Shown here piece by piece: positions 37,298 through 45,898 of a DNA stretch of 64,000 nucleotides. The DNA is from an uncultured Lachnospiraceae bacterium (GTDB lineage Bacteria > Bacillota > Clostridia > Lachnospirales > Lachnospiraceae): positions 1-64,000 of the forward strand of contig CALWIA010000032.1 in the NCBI GenBank assembly GCA_944380605.1. The letters are read 5' to 3'. The notes under the pieces are model-generated. The model had not been told where the DNA came from. It searched no databases and saw only the letters and a program-made list of their open reading frames with translations. Positions within the stretch are counted from its first letter, which is position 1. Each line of letters opens with the position of its first letter. The translations under genes were made by a program, and so were the position numbers.

Positions 37298-38659
37298 TTA
37301 CATTTCCGACAAAAGCAAAATTTCATCGGTCAGCAGACGGCTGCAGACGCCGGTTCCCATGGTGCCCTTCCGGTTTTCCTCCCAGGGCACCGCCGCCTTG
37401 ACGTACTCTCGGGTGTGCCCCACCAGATACGGCACCCCGTTAATTTCCGTTTTCTCCTCGAACAGCACTTCTTTTTTCTCTCCCAGAAAACCCTTCCGGT
37501 ATTCCAGGGACATCTTCCGGTCCAGTTCCAGCAGCCGGTCGCTGCGGACGCCTTTGACCTGCTCCGGCAGCTGTCCTTCCATGGCCGCCGCCCGGGTGCC
37601 TTCCCGCCTGGAATATTTGAACACGTGCATTTCGTAAAAATGGATCTGCTGCAAAAATGCCTCGGTCTGCCGGAATTCTTCTTCCGTCTCTCCGGGGAAT
37701 CCCACAATCACGTCGGTGGTAATGGCCGGCCGGTCAAACCACCGGCGCAGAATCCGGCATCCCTCTTCATACTCCGCCGTGGTGTAGCGGCGGTTCATGC
37801 GCTTTAGCACCGCGTCGCAGCCGCTCTGCAGCGACAGATGAAAATGGGGGCACAAAGTCCGCAGGCCCGCCAGTTCTTTCGCGAAGGATTCCGTAATGAT
37901 CCGGGGTTCCAGAGAACCCAGCCGCAGCCGTTCCAGTCCTTCGATGCCGTCCAGCCGCTTCATCAGCTTCAGAAGTTCCGGCTGGTCCCCCTGCCGGTCC
38001 GCGAAATCCAGCCCGTAAGAGCTTAAATGAATGCCGGTCAGCACCACTTCCCGGTAGCCCCCTGCCGTCAGGCGGCGCACCTCCGCTTCCACCTCTTCCG
38101 GCCGGCGGCTGCGCACCCGGCCGCGGGTATAGGGAATGATGCAGTAGCTGCAGAACTGATTGCAGCCATCCTGTATCTTGATAAACGCGCGGGTGTGGTC
38201 CGCGATGCGGTCGATCCGCAGGGACTCATAGGAACTGGGCTTTGCCAGGTCTTCCACCCACACCGGATCCTTCCGGGCCGGCTCCTGCCCGCCTCCGGTT
38301 CCGGCTTCGCGGCCGGCAAAATACGCTTCCAGAATCGGCACCAGATCCTTTTTCCGGTTGTTGCCGATCAGCACGTCCACCGCGGCGTCCGCCTTCAGTT
38401 CCTCCGCCGCCGACTGGACGTAGCATCCGGCGGCCACCACCGCCGCTTCCGGGTTCTGCTTCTTTGCCCGGTGCAGCATCTGCCGGGATTTGCGGTCCGC
38501 GATATTGGTCACTGAGCAGGTGTTGATAATATAGACATCCGCCTTTTCGTGGAACGGCACGATCTCGTAGCCGGCTTCCTCCAGAAGCTGCTGCATGGCC
38601 TCCGTCTCATAGGCGTTGACCTTGCATCCCAGGTTGTGCAGAGCTGCTTTGCGCGTCAT
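37298..38659 (-). CDS. mtaB: tRNA t6A37 methylthiotransferase MtaB
   Basis: 453 residues. The N-terminal MTTase domain starts ALHNLGCKVNAYETEAM (first cluster cysteine at 12), with INTCSVTNIADRKS and AAGCYVQ giving the other two. The radical SAM CxxxCxxC is QFCSYCIIPYTRGR, and a TRAM-like C-terminus ends the protein. The GCKVNAYE form separates MtaB from MiaB. It makes ms2t6A37 in tRNA reading ANN codons. Confidence 0.95.
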   Translation of the reverse strand: MTRKAALHNLGCKVNAYETEAMQQLLEEAGYEIVPFHEKADVYIINTCSVTNIADRKSRQMLHRAKKQNPEAAVVAAGCYVQSAAEELKADAAVDVLIGNNRKKDLVPILEAYFAGREAGTGGGQEPARKDPVWVEDLAKPSSYESLRIDRIADHTRAFIKIQDGCNQFCSYCIIPYTRGRVRSRRPEEVEAEVRRLTAGGYREVVLTGIHLSSYGLDFADRQGDQPELLKLMKRLDGIEGLERLRLGSLEPRIITESFAKELAGLRTLCPHFHLSLQSGCDAVLKRMNRRYTTAEYEEGCRILRRWFDRPAITTDVIVGFPGETEEEFRQTEAFLQQIHFYEMHVFKYSRREGTRAAAMEGQLPEQVKGVRSDRLLELDRKMSLEYRKGFLGEKKEVLFEEKTEINGVPYLVGHTREYVKAAVPWEENRKGTMGTGVCSRLLTDEILLLSEM

Positions 38660-38721
38660 AGTGTACTCCTGTTCTTTCTTTAAAATGTGGTTCTGCCCGC
38701 TCCTATAGCGGGACTTCGTTC

Positions 38722-38782
38722 CCTTTTGTTATGAAAGCCGATTGCTCCTCGCCTCCGGCGGCGGGACTTTCATAACAAAAGG
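38722..38782. repeat. 16-base perfect inverted repeat with 29-base GC-rich loop
   Basis: CCTTTTGTTATGAAAG (38722-38737) and CTTTCATAACAAAAGG (38767-38782) are perfect reverse complements. The spacer is GC-rich and contains GCCTCCGGCGGC. A smaller hairpin, CCCGCT / AGCGGG, lies just to the left at 38697-38713. The arms are AT-rich and do not carry a terminal T-run outside the stem, so a normal terminator is doubtful; a palindromic intergenic repeat element is possible. Confidence 0.75.
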
Positions 38783-38834
38783 AGCCTGCGCAGGCAGACT
38801 CGTTTGTATGGGGTATCGATTGTAATATACCGGA

Positions 38835-39074
38835 TCAGTGGATCAGATACGGAGCCAGTACGGTGAGAATCTCATTGACGCTGGCCTCGTTTTCCGCGTG
38901 GATATTCAGATCGATGGGCTTGGAAAGATCCAGGCTGAAGATACCCATAATGGACTTGGCGTCGATCACGTAACGGCCGGATACCAGGTCAAAATCCACG
39001 TCAAACTTGGACAGATCATTTACAAAAGATTTTACTTTATCAATCGAATTCAGAGAAATACGTACGGTTTTCAT
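38835..39074 (-). CDS. HPr-like protein lacking the active-site histidine
   Basis: 79 residues with the HPr fold order and length. The conserved region around the regulatory serine is intact: VIDAKSIMGIFSLDLS (about 36-51) corresponds to the NLKSIMGVMSLG segment of HPr with Ser46. The N-terminal active-site loop that normally reads GIHARPA is instead NSIDKVKSF, so neither His15 nor Arg17 is present. It therefore cannot be a PTS phosphocarrier. A Crh-like role as an HPr-kinase-dependent partner of CcpA is the natural hypothesis. It has a good promoter, GAAGGAGG site and no PTS gene nearby. Confidence 0.88.
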   Translation of the reverse strand: MKTVRISLNSIDKVKSFVNDLSKFDVDFDLVSGRYVIDAKSIMGIFSLDLSKPIDLNIHAENEASVNEILTVLAPYLIH

Positions 39075-39131
39075 AGGAAACCCTCCTTCAGGTTATCGCT
39101 TCATTGGGCGGATCTTCCATCCGCCTAGTTC

Positions 39132-39160
39132 CATACTACAGATATGCCCGGCAAAAGTCA
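39132..39160 (-). promoter_or_regulatory. Promoter of the HPr-like gene
   Basis: Minus strand TTGACT (39160-39155), 17-base spacer, TAGTAT (39137-39132). A 7-base hairpin GGCGGAT / ATCCGCC (39107-39125) sits in the short leader. Confidence 0.7.
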
Positions 39161-39218
39161 AGAGTGACTTTGTATGAAAAATGTAAAATGGAGATACGCT
39201 CCGGGCAGCCTTCCCCCT

Positions 39219-40409
39219 TTACCGGCCTTCTCCGCAGCGCACCACTTCGCGGGTTTCAATGGCGGTTTTTACCAGTTCATCGATCTTCTCCTGCAGCTTT
39301 TCTTCCGAGTTCCGAATCACATGGATATTGGGCTTGGTCACCGGATGCTTGGCCACGAAAATCGTGCAGCAGTCCTCATAGGGCTCGATGGACGTCTCGT
39401 AGGTGCCGATTTTTTCTGAAATGTCCACGATCTCCTGCTTGTCAAACCCGATTACCGGACGGAAGACCGGCATGGTGCAGACGTCGTTGGTCGCCGCCAG
39501 GGACTGCACCGTCTGGGACGCCACCTGGCCGATGCTCTCGCCGGTAATCAGGGCCAGGCTTCCGGTTTCTTTCGCGATGGCCTCGGCGATCCGCATCATA
39601 TAGCGGCGCATGATAATGGTCAGTTCCTCGTGGGGGCACTGTTCGTAAATATACAGCTGAATATCCGTAAAATTCACCACGTGCAGCTGCATGGGACCGG
39701 CGTAGCGGGACACCAGTTCCGCCAGGTCCACCACCTTCTGGCGGGCCCGCTCGCTGGTGTAGGGCGGCGCGTGAAAATACACCGCGTCGATTTTGACGCC
39801 CCGCTTGGCGATCATATAGCCGGCCACCGGGCTGTCGATGCCGCCGGACAGAAGCAGCATGGCCTTTCCGTTGGTTCCCACCGGCATGCCGCCGGGGCCG
39901 GGGATCATCTCGGAATAGATGTTGACTACGTTGCGCACCTCTACCCGCAGCAGGATGTCCGGATGGTGCACGTCCACCCGCATTTCCGGATAGGCCTCCA
40001 GAATCACTTCCCCCAGATCCCGGTTCATCTGCTCCGAGGAAACCGGGTACTTTTTATCCGCCCGCCGGGAGTCTACCTTAAAGGTCTTATGGCGGTCCGG
40101 GTACACGGCGCCCACGTACTCCGTCACCTGCTTTTTCAGCTTTTCAAAATCCTTTTCTTCCGTCTGAAACATGGGGCAGATCCACGCGATGCCGAACACC
40201 CGCTTCAGGGCCTCCACCGCGTCTTCGTAGTCGTACTCCCCATCCGCCTGCACGTAGATCCGGCCCGCTTCCTTGGTCACTTCAAAGGTGCCGTCCACCG
40301 GCTTTAAGGCGCAGCGGATCTGCTTCATCAGCGCATCTTCAAACAGGAACCGGTTTTTGCCTTTGGTTCCGATTTCCGCGTATTTGATCAACAAAGACTG
40401 GTACAGCAT
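39219..40409 (-). CDS. thiI: tRNA 4-thiouridine synthase ThiI
   Basis: 396 residues. N-terminal ferredoxin-like and THUMP domains (LIKYAEIGTKGKNR ... DVHHPDILLRVEV) and the PP-loop ATPase MLLLSGGIDSPVAG (about 184-197). The C-terminus contains DCCTIFVAKHP but no rhodanese domain, the short form common in Firmicutes. It makes s4U8 in tRNA, using sulfur from the cysteine desulfurase encoded 9 bases upstream. Confidence 0.97.
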   Translation of the reverse strand: MLYQSLLIKYAEIGTKGKNRFLFEDALMKQIRCALKPVDGTFEVTKEAGRIYVQADGEYDYEDAVEALKRVFGIAWICPMFQTEEKDFEKLKKQVTEYVGAVYPDRHKTFKVDSRRADKKYPVSSEQMNRDLGEVILEAYPEMRVDVHHPDILLRVEVRNVVNIYSEMIPGPGGMPVGTNGKAMLLLSGGIDSPVAGYMIAKRGVKIDAVYFHAPPYTSERARQKVVDLAELVSRYAGPMQLHVVNFTDIQLYIYEQCPHEELTIIMRRYMMRIAEAIAKETGSLALITGESIGQVASQTVQSLAATNDVCTMPVFRPVIGFDKQEIVDISEKIGTYETSIEPYEDCCTIFVAKHPVTKPNIHVIRNSEEKLQEKIDELVKTAIETREVVRCGEGR

Positions 40410-40418
40410 ATCTGATTT

Positions 40419-41573
40419 CTATCCTCTCTTATATCTGCGAAGCACCGGCAGCAGTTCCTTCAGCGCTTCAATGGCATAGTCGATTTCCTCCGGGGTGTTC
40501 AGCACACTGAAGCTGAACCGCAGGGTGGCGTCCAGAAGCTCCGGCTTTACACCGATGCCCTTTAAGGCGCTGCTGACGCCTGGATGGTTGGAAGAACAGG
40601 CGGACCCGGACGATACGTAGATCCCCTTTTCCTCCAGGGCGTGGAGCAGCACTTCGCTGCGGACGCCTTCAAAGCTGGCGCTGACGATCTGAGGCGCGCT
40701 TTCCCGCCCCGGCTGGGTATTGAGGTGCACCCCTTCCAGCTCTCCCAGGCGGGTCATCATCCGGTCTTTTAGCCCATATAAATAGTCGATTTTCTCCTTG
40801 TGGTCGCGGTAGGCTTCCGCCGCCGCCGCGCCCAGGCCGGCCACGCCGGGCACATTTTCCGTGCCGGACCGCAGCCCCCGCTGCTGGCCCCCTCCGTAGA
40901 TCAGCGGCTTGATCTTAACCCGCTCATCGATATAGAGGAACCCCACGCCTTTGGGAGCGTGCAGCTTGTGGCCGCTGACGCTGAGCAGGTCGATGCCCTG
41001 GCGCTTGGGACGGATCTCATACTTGCCGTAGGCCTGTATGGCGTCCACATGGAACAGCGTATTGGGGTTGACTTCATGGATGACCCGGGCGATTTCCTCC
41101 ACCGGCTCCACGGCGCCCACTTCGTTGTTTACATACATAATGGAAACCAGAATCGTATCCGGCCGTATGGACTCCCGCAGCTGTTCCAGGCTGATGTGCC
41201 CCTGGCCGTCCACCGGCAGATAGGTGACGTCAAAGCCCTGTTCGCTTAAAAATCCCAGGGTGTTGTACACCGACGCGTGTTCGATGCCGCTGGTAATGAT
41301 ATGCATGCCGGCTCTGCGATTGGCCAGCGCCGTTCCGATCAGCGCCATGTTGTTGGATTCCGAGCCGCCGGAGGTAAACAGGATTTCCTTTTCCTTTACC
41401 TTCAGGGTGCCGGCAATGATGCTTCTGGCTTCCCGGATATACCGTTCCGCCGCGGCGCCTTTGCTGTGCTTTGCCGACGCGTTGGCATAGTCCTCCGTCA
41501 TGGTCTTGACCACCACGTCCATGACGCAGCCGATCACCTTTGTACTGGCCGAATTGTCAAAATATGCTTCCAT
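40419..41573 (-). CDS. Cysteine desulfurase (NifS/IscS family)
   Basis: 384 residues, PLP enzyme. Start MEAYFDNSASTKV; PLP-contact HIITSGIEHASV; catalytic Lys in LLSVSGHKLHAPKGVG (about 205); active Cys loop SSGSACSSNHPGVSS (about 323-337). The pairing with thiI matches the Bacillus nifZ-thiI arrangement, so it most likely supplies sulfur for 4-thiouridine. The ATG at 41573 follows AGAGGGA; the longer frame to 41630 would overlap rsmE. Confidence 0.95.
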   Translation of the reverse strand: MEAYFDNSASTKVIGCVMDVVVKTMTEDYANASAKHSKGAAAERYIREARSIIAGTLKVKEKEILFTSGGSESNNMALIGTALANRRAGMHIITSGIEHASVYNTLGFLSEQGFDVTYLPVDGQGHISLEQLRESIRPDTILVSIMYVNNEVGAVEPVEEIARVIHEVNPNTLFHVDAIQAYGKYEIRPKRQGIDLLSVSGHKLHAPKGVGFLYIDERVKIKPLIYGGGQQRGLRSGTENVPGVAGLGAAAAEAYRDHKEKIDYLYGLKDRMMTRLGELEGVHLNTQPGRESAPQIVSASFEGVRSEVLLHALEEKGIYVSSGSACSSNHPGVSSALKGIGVKPELLDATLRFSFSVLNTPEEIDYAIEALKELLPVLRRYKRG

Positions 41574-41577
41574 GATC

Positions 41578-42357
41578 TCAATCCCTCTCTTTTTCACTGC
41601 CGGTTCCGGACCGGAACGCTCCGGCCTCAAGCCAAAACATCAGAATGGAAAGCGCCGCCAGCCCTGCCGTCTCCGTCCGCAGAATCCGCCTGCCCAGCGA
41701 AACCGTCCGGAAGCCGGCCGCCAGTCCCTGCTCCACTTCCGTCTCTTCAAATCCGCCTTCCGGCCCGATCCACACCGCGATGCGGCAGCCGGGTTCCATC
41801 TGTTCCAGAGCCTCTTTCATGGACTCCATGCCCCTGGCGTTTTCATAGGGCAGCAGCTTCCACGCGGCGTCCTGCACATAGTCCAGGGCTTCCCGCACGG
41901 TCATCACCGGCGTCACCTGCGGCACCCGGACTCGTCCCGACTGTTTGGCCGCACTTTCGGCGATGCCGTTCCAGCGCCGGATCCTGGCCTCTGCTTTCCT
42001 GGCGTCCAGTTTGACCACCGACCGTTCCATGGCCACCGGCACAACCTCAAACGCCCCCAGTTCCACCGCCTTCTGCACGATCAGTTCCATCTTGTCGCCT
42101 TTGGGCAGCCCCTGCAGCAGCGTAATCCGGGCCGGCAGTTCCGTCTCCCCTTCCGTTTCGGAGAGAATCCGGGCCAGCACCCGGTCCGGTTCCAGCTGTT
42201 CCAGGCTGCAGAGATATTCCCGCTGCCTGCCGTCGCTGACCCGGATCTGCTGTCCCGGCCGCATCCGCAGCACGCTGCGGATATGGTTGACGTCCGGTCC
42301 CGTGATCACGATCTCATCCTGTTGTATCTGTTCCCGCGTCACAAAAAAATGATGCAC
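41578..42357 (-). CDS. rsmE: 16S rRNA (uracil1498-N3)-methyltransferase RsmE
   Basis: 259 residues. SPOUT-class enzyme with an N-terminal PUA-like domain (MHHFFVTREQI ... HIRSVLRMRPGQQI) and the knot motifs AVWIGPEGGFEETE and SLGRRILRTETAGLAAL. It lies between prmA and the desulfurase with gaps of 12 and 4 bases, so an operon is certain in practice. Confidence 0.97.
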   Translation of the reverse strand: MHHFFVTREQIQQDEIVITGPDVNHIRSVLRMRPGQQIRVSDGRQREYLCSLEQLEPDRVLARILSETEGETELPARITLLQGLPKGDKMELIVQKAVELGAFEVVPVAMERSVVKLDARKAEARIRRWNGIAESAAKQSGRVRVPQVTPVMTVREALDYVQDAAWKLLPYENARGMESMKEALEQMEPGCRIAVWIGPEGGFEETEVEQGLAAGFRTVSLGRRILRTETAGLAALSILMFWLEAGAFRSGTGSEKERD

Positions 42358-42369
42358 CGCTTCTCCTTT

Positions 42370-43338
42370 TTATACGCCGGCCGCCCGTTTTCTGGCGGTT
42401 ACCGACACCCATTCTCCCTGGTGATGGATTTCCGTGATTTCAAGCAGCGGATTGGCCTCTACAGCCTCCCGCACCGCCTGCTCCTTCATATTGATAATGC
42501 CCGAAGCGATAAACAGGCCGCCATCCTTTAGATGCGCCGGGATCTCTTTCTGCAGCGGAATGATCACATCCGCCAGAATATTGGCCACGGCAATGTCCCA
42601 GCAGCCTTCGCCCGCTTCCTTCTGCAGCGTCTCGTCGTCGATGATATTGCCCTGCACCGCGCGGAACCGGTCCGGGGAAATGCCGTTGGCTTCCAGGTTT
42701 TCCCCCACCGCCGTAATGGCGTTTTCATCCAGGTCGGTGCCGAACACCTCTCCGGCTCCCAGCTTCAGAGCCGTAATGCCCAGAATGCCGCTGCCGGTTC
42801 CCACGTCCAGCACCCGGTCTCCCGGCTTTACGTGCTTTTTCAGCTGGCGGATGCACAGCTGGGTGGTCTCATGCTGGCCGGTGCCGAAGGCCGTGCCCGG
42901 GTCGATCTGGATCAGCAGTTTGTCCTGATCCTGCGGCGGCACCGTTTCCCAGGTGGGCTTGATCAGAATGTCGTCCACCGTAAAGGGCTTGAAATACTGC
43001 TTCCAGTTGTTGATCCAGTCCTTGTCCTCGGTCTCCGAGATTTCCACCGTGCCGGCTCCCGGATCCACAAAGGCCCGCAGTTCTTCCACGCCTTCCCGCA
43101 CCTGTTTTAAAATCTCCGCTTCCCGGGAGGCGTCCTCCAGATAAAAGCTGACCTTGGCCACGCCCTCATCCGGCGGCAGCTCCGGCAGAATATCGATAAA
43201 CATGCCCTTGGTCTCCTGCTCCGTCAGCGGCACATTGTCTTCGATCTCAATGCCTTCAATGCCGATTTCATCCAGCATGCTGCTGATTAAATCCACCGCT
43301 TCCGTGGTGGTGGTCAGCGTGTATTTTTTCCATTTCAC
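42370..43338 (-). CDS. prmA: Ribosomal protein L11 methyltransferase PrmA
   Basis: 322 residues, Rossmann methyltransferase. The conserved substrate/SAM region PGTAFGTGQHETTQLC, SAM site RVLDVGTGSGILGITALKLGA and catalytic NILADVI are all visible. The start is a GTG at 43338, 8 bases after AAGGAG, giving the typical KWKKYTL N-terminus. Confidence 0.96.
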   Translation of the reverse strand: MKWKKYTLTTTTEAVDLISSMLDEIGIEGIEIEDNVPLTEQETKGMFIDILPELPPDEGVAKVSFYLEDASREAEILKQVREGVEELRAFVDPGAGTVEISETEDKDWINNWKQYFKPFTVDDILIKPTWETVPPQDQDKLLIQIDPGTAFGTGQHETTQLCIRQLKKHVKPGDRVLDVGTGSGILGITALKLGAGEVFGTDLDENAITAVGENLEANGISPDRFRAVQGNIIDDETLQKEAGEGCWDIAVANILADVIIPLQKEIPAHLKDGGLFIASGIINMKEQAVREAVEANPLLEITEIHHQGEWVSVTARKRAAGV

Positions 43339-43360
43339 AGGCAGTCTCCTTTCCGCCGGC

Positions 43361-44110
43361 TCACTGGCCGGACACAACCTTCACAAACAGCAGCGCCAAA
43401 ACCGTCATGACCACCGGCCGCACCACTTTCCGGCCGCCGGACACCACCATGCCGGATCCGATATAATGGCCGGCGATGCAGAACAGGCCCGCCGCCAGTC
43501 CCAGAGGATACAGCACCTTGCCGTTGGCCAGGAACGTAACCAGCGCCGCGATATTGCAGGACAGGTTGATCACCTTGGTCATGCCGGAGGCTTCCTTGAC
43601 CTGCATCCGGCCGGCGCCGGTGAGAATCAGAATCAGGAAGGTGCCGGTGCCCGGACCGTAAAATCCGGCGTAGATGCCTACAAAAAACGCCGCGGCCCCT
43701 GATACCAGAAACTCCTGGGCCCTGGTCAGAGGCTCTCTCTGCTTTTCCTCCCCCAGATCCCGGTTCCGGAAAATGTAAAACGCCACCACCGGCAGCACCA
43801 CGATCATCATGTGCCGGATCACCGCATCGCTGATAAACAGGGCGATATGGGCGCCTATGGACGAACCGCCAAGCGCCAGCACCGCGGAAAACGCCGCCAG
43901 CTTCCAGCGCACGTATCCGTTTTTCAGAAAGCGGCCGGTGGAAACCGTCGTACCCATGGCAGACGCCATATTGTTGGTGCCCAGCGCCGTATGGGCAGGA
44001 ACCCCGGCCAGCAAAAACGCCGGCAGAGAGATCAGTCCGCCTCCCCCCGCGATGGAATCCACCAGTCCCGCCAGAAACATCAGCGGGCAGACAATCAGAT
44101 AAGACAGCAT
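43361..44110 (-). CDS. TSUP/TauE-SafE family permease (copy 2)
   Basis: 249 residues, about eight membrane segments. The two repeats begin LAGLVDSIAGGGGLISLPAFLLAG-like (first 10-33) and VGIYAGFYGPGTGTFLIL (about 143-160), the YfcA branch signature. Substrate unknown; export of small anions is likely. It lies 22 bases upstream of prmA in the same direction and has a promoter at 44152-44180. Confidence 0.9.
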   Translation of the reverse strand: MLSYLIVCPLMFLAGLVDSIAGGGGLISLPAFLLAGVPAHTALGTNNMASAMGTTVSTGRFLKNGYVRWKLAAFSAVLALGGSSIGAHIALFISDAVIRHMMIVVLPVVAFYIFRNRDLGEEKQREPLTRAQEFLVSGAAAFFVGIYAGFYGPGTGTFLILILTGAGRMQVKEASGMTKVINLSCNIAALVTFLANGKVLYPLGLAAGLFCIAGHYIGSGMVVSGGRKVVRPVVMTVLALLFVKVVSGQ

Positions 44111-44151
44111 GCCTTTTTTCCCCTTTTCCGCAAAAAATCAAAATCTTCCCT

Positions 44152-44180
44152 ATCATAGCACAGTTTTCCCGTTTCTACAA
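44152..44180 (-). promoter_or_regulatory. Promoter of TSUP permease 2 and the prmA operon
   Basis: Minus strand TTGTAG (44180-44175), 17-base spacer, TATGAT (44157-44152). A near-palindrome TACAATTATAACTGTA overlaps the -35 region and could be an operator. Confidence 0.6.
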
Positions 44181-44433
44181 TTATAACTGTAAAAAAGTGG
44201 TTTTTCATTTTTTCTGCAATAAAACCGCCGGCCGCCGCATTCTTTTAGTGAACGGATGATAACGCTTCTCCCGGCAGGAGATGCCCCTATGCATCTGAAA
44301 ACCAAACAAAGAAAACCAAAACAAAGATTTTGAATTTTCACGAAATTCCTGCACGCATTACACAACCTCAATCACACCCTGCAAAAGAATCTGCAAAATA
44401 CAAAAGAAACTCCTGCCGGGGAACCAGAAGCCA
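44181..44433. other. Intergenic stretch without a gene
   Basis: Together with the promoter above, about 320 bases separate TSUP 2 from the cell-wall-binding protein. I see no credible ORF and no clear terminator. A short direct repeat, TCTTTTGCAG / TTTTGCAG on the minus strand near 44380-44400, is the only pattern noted. Confidence 0.5.
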
Positions 44434-45006
44434 TTACGGCTGCAGGATCATGGCTCCGTCGGCTCCCACCTGGTAACCGTCGGGCGTGGTCGTATTGGCC
44501 AGCATGGCTCCCGTTACGCCTTCTGAGGAAGCATTGAAATAGTAGGCTTTGCCATCGATGATCTGCCAGCCGGTGCGCATGGTGCCGTAGGTGCCGTCAT
44601 CCACCGGATTCAGATAATACCAGATGCCGTTTTCCTGAAACCATCCGGTTTTGACATGGCCGCCTTCTTCAAAATAGTACCAGCGGGAATCGATGCACTT
44701 CCAGCCGCCGGCCGGCCAGCTGCCGTCCGCGTACTGGTACCACCAGCCGTTGGGGCTGTAGCGCCATCCCTGGGTATACACGCCGCCGGGTCCCGCCGGC
44801 TCCGTAAAGGAATTGACCATCTGGCCGTACTGCGGCCCCTGTCCTTTGAACCCGGGATACGCGTACACCACCCGGCCGTTCTGCGCCGGAGCGCTGTCGC
44901 CCGGTCCTCCGTATACCGGCTCTCCCGGTCCTATGGCATACGCCGCCGCCGGAAGCGCCGCTGTCAGCATCAGGGCCGCAAGCAGTCCCGCCCACATCTT
45001 TTTCAT
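44434..45006 (-). CDS. Secreted cell-wall-binding repeat protein
   Basis: 190 residues. A clear signal peptide ends at about AAAYA-IGPG (residue 24). A Gly/Pro-rich stretch follows, then about four aromatic repeats of the choline/cell-wall-binding type: GWRYSPNGWWYQYADGSWP, GGWKCIDSRWYYFEEGGHVK, TGWFQENGIWYYLN and TGWQIIDGKAYYF. It has no enzymatic domain, so it is either a binding module acting alone or an adhesin fragment. It is followed at the 5' side by proC on the same strand, 19 bases away. Confidence 0.88.
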   Translation of the reverse strand: MKKMWAGLLAALMLTAALPAAAYAIGPGEPVYGGPGDSAPAQNGRVVYAYPGFKGQGPQYGQMVNSFTEPAGPGGVYTQGWRYSPNGWWYQYADGSWPAGGWKCIDSRWYYFEEGGHVKTGWFQENGIWYYLNPVDDGTYGTMRTGWQIIDGKAYYFNASSEGVTGAMLANTTTPDGYQVGADGAMILQP

Positions 45007-45025
45007 CGTCCCATTCTCCTTTTCG

Positions 45026-45811
45026 TCATTTCTTCTTATGTTCCACCGCGTCCACCGCGTCGATCACCGCCGAGCGGAATCCTTTTCGTTCCAGTGCCGC
45101 CACCCCTACAATGGTAGTCCCTCCGGGAGAGCAGACCGCGTCTTTCATCGCCGCCGGATGGGTGCCCGACGCCTCCTGCAGTTTTCCCGTTCCCGCCACC
45201 ACCTGGCTGGCCATCTGGTAAGCCAGATCTCTGGGAATGCCGTGAAGCACCGCCGCGTCCGCCAGCGCCTCGATGAACATGGCGGCAAAGGCCGGCCCGC
45301 AGCCGCACACCGTCCCGGCGATGCCCAGCAGCTTCGTGCCTACGGAAACCACCACTCCCACCTGGGAAAACAGTTCCCGGAACTGGCGGTAGTCCTCATC
45401 CGTCAGGGAATGAATATCTTCGCAGACCACAATGCCTTCTCCTATGGATACCGGCGTATTGGGCACCGTGCTGATGTGGCGGGTCCCCGGCGCCAGAAAC
45501 CGCTCATAGGTTTCAAAGGGCATGCCGGCGGCCACGGAAACCACGATTTTATCTTTCAGAATCTCCTTCACCGGCGTCAGCACCTCTTCTACCTGGTAGG
45601 GCTTGACCGCCACCACCACCAGGTCGGAGCGCTCTGCCGTTTCCGCCGCGTCCCGGCAGGGGCAGATCCCGTACTTTTTCGCGTTGGCCTCCAGTTTTTC
45701 CCAGTTTCTGGCGCAGGCATATATGTCCTCCGGCACCGCCGCCTGCTTCAGAAGAAAGCCCTCCGCCAGCGCCTGGGCCATATTGCCGAATCCGATAAAT
45801 CCGATTTTCAT
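45026..45811 (-). CDS. proC: Pyrroline-5-carboxylate reductase
   Basis: 261 residues. Last step of proline synthesis. N-terminal Rossmann MKIGFIGFGNMAQALAEGF, VVVAVKPYQV, and the C-terminal dimer domain with the conserved GCGPAFAAMFIEALADAAV and SPGGTTIVGVAALE. Full length. Confidence 0.96.
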   Translation of the reverse strand: MKIGFIGFGNMAQALAEGFLLKQAAVPEDIYACARNWEKLEANAKKYGICPCRDAAETAERSDLVVVAVKPYQVEEVLTPVKEILKDKIVVSVAAGMPFETYERFLAPGTRHISTVPNTPVSIGEGIVVCEDIHSLTDEDYRQFRELFSQVGVVVSVGTKLLGIAGTVCGCGPAFAAMFIEALADAAVLHGIPRDLAYQMASQVVAGTGKLQEASGTHPAAMKDAVCSPGGTTIVGVAALERKGFRSAVIDAVDAVEHKKK

Positions 45812-45898
45812 CTGTCTCGTCCTCCTGTATTTCTGTATGATATCATGTTCCCGCGGCCAGAACCGCCCGTCCTTCTCCAGCCAGCCGGCCGGAATCGG

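Noticed and set aside
44153-44371. 72-residue minus-strand ORF upstream of TSUP 2
   Set aside because: Overlaps the promoter of that gene, lacks a ribosome site and has no recognisable motif.
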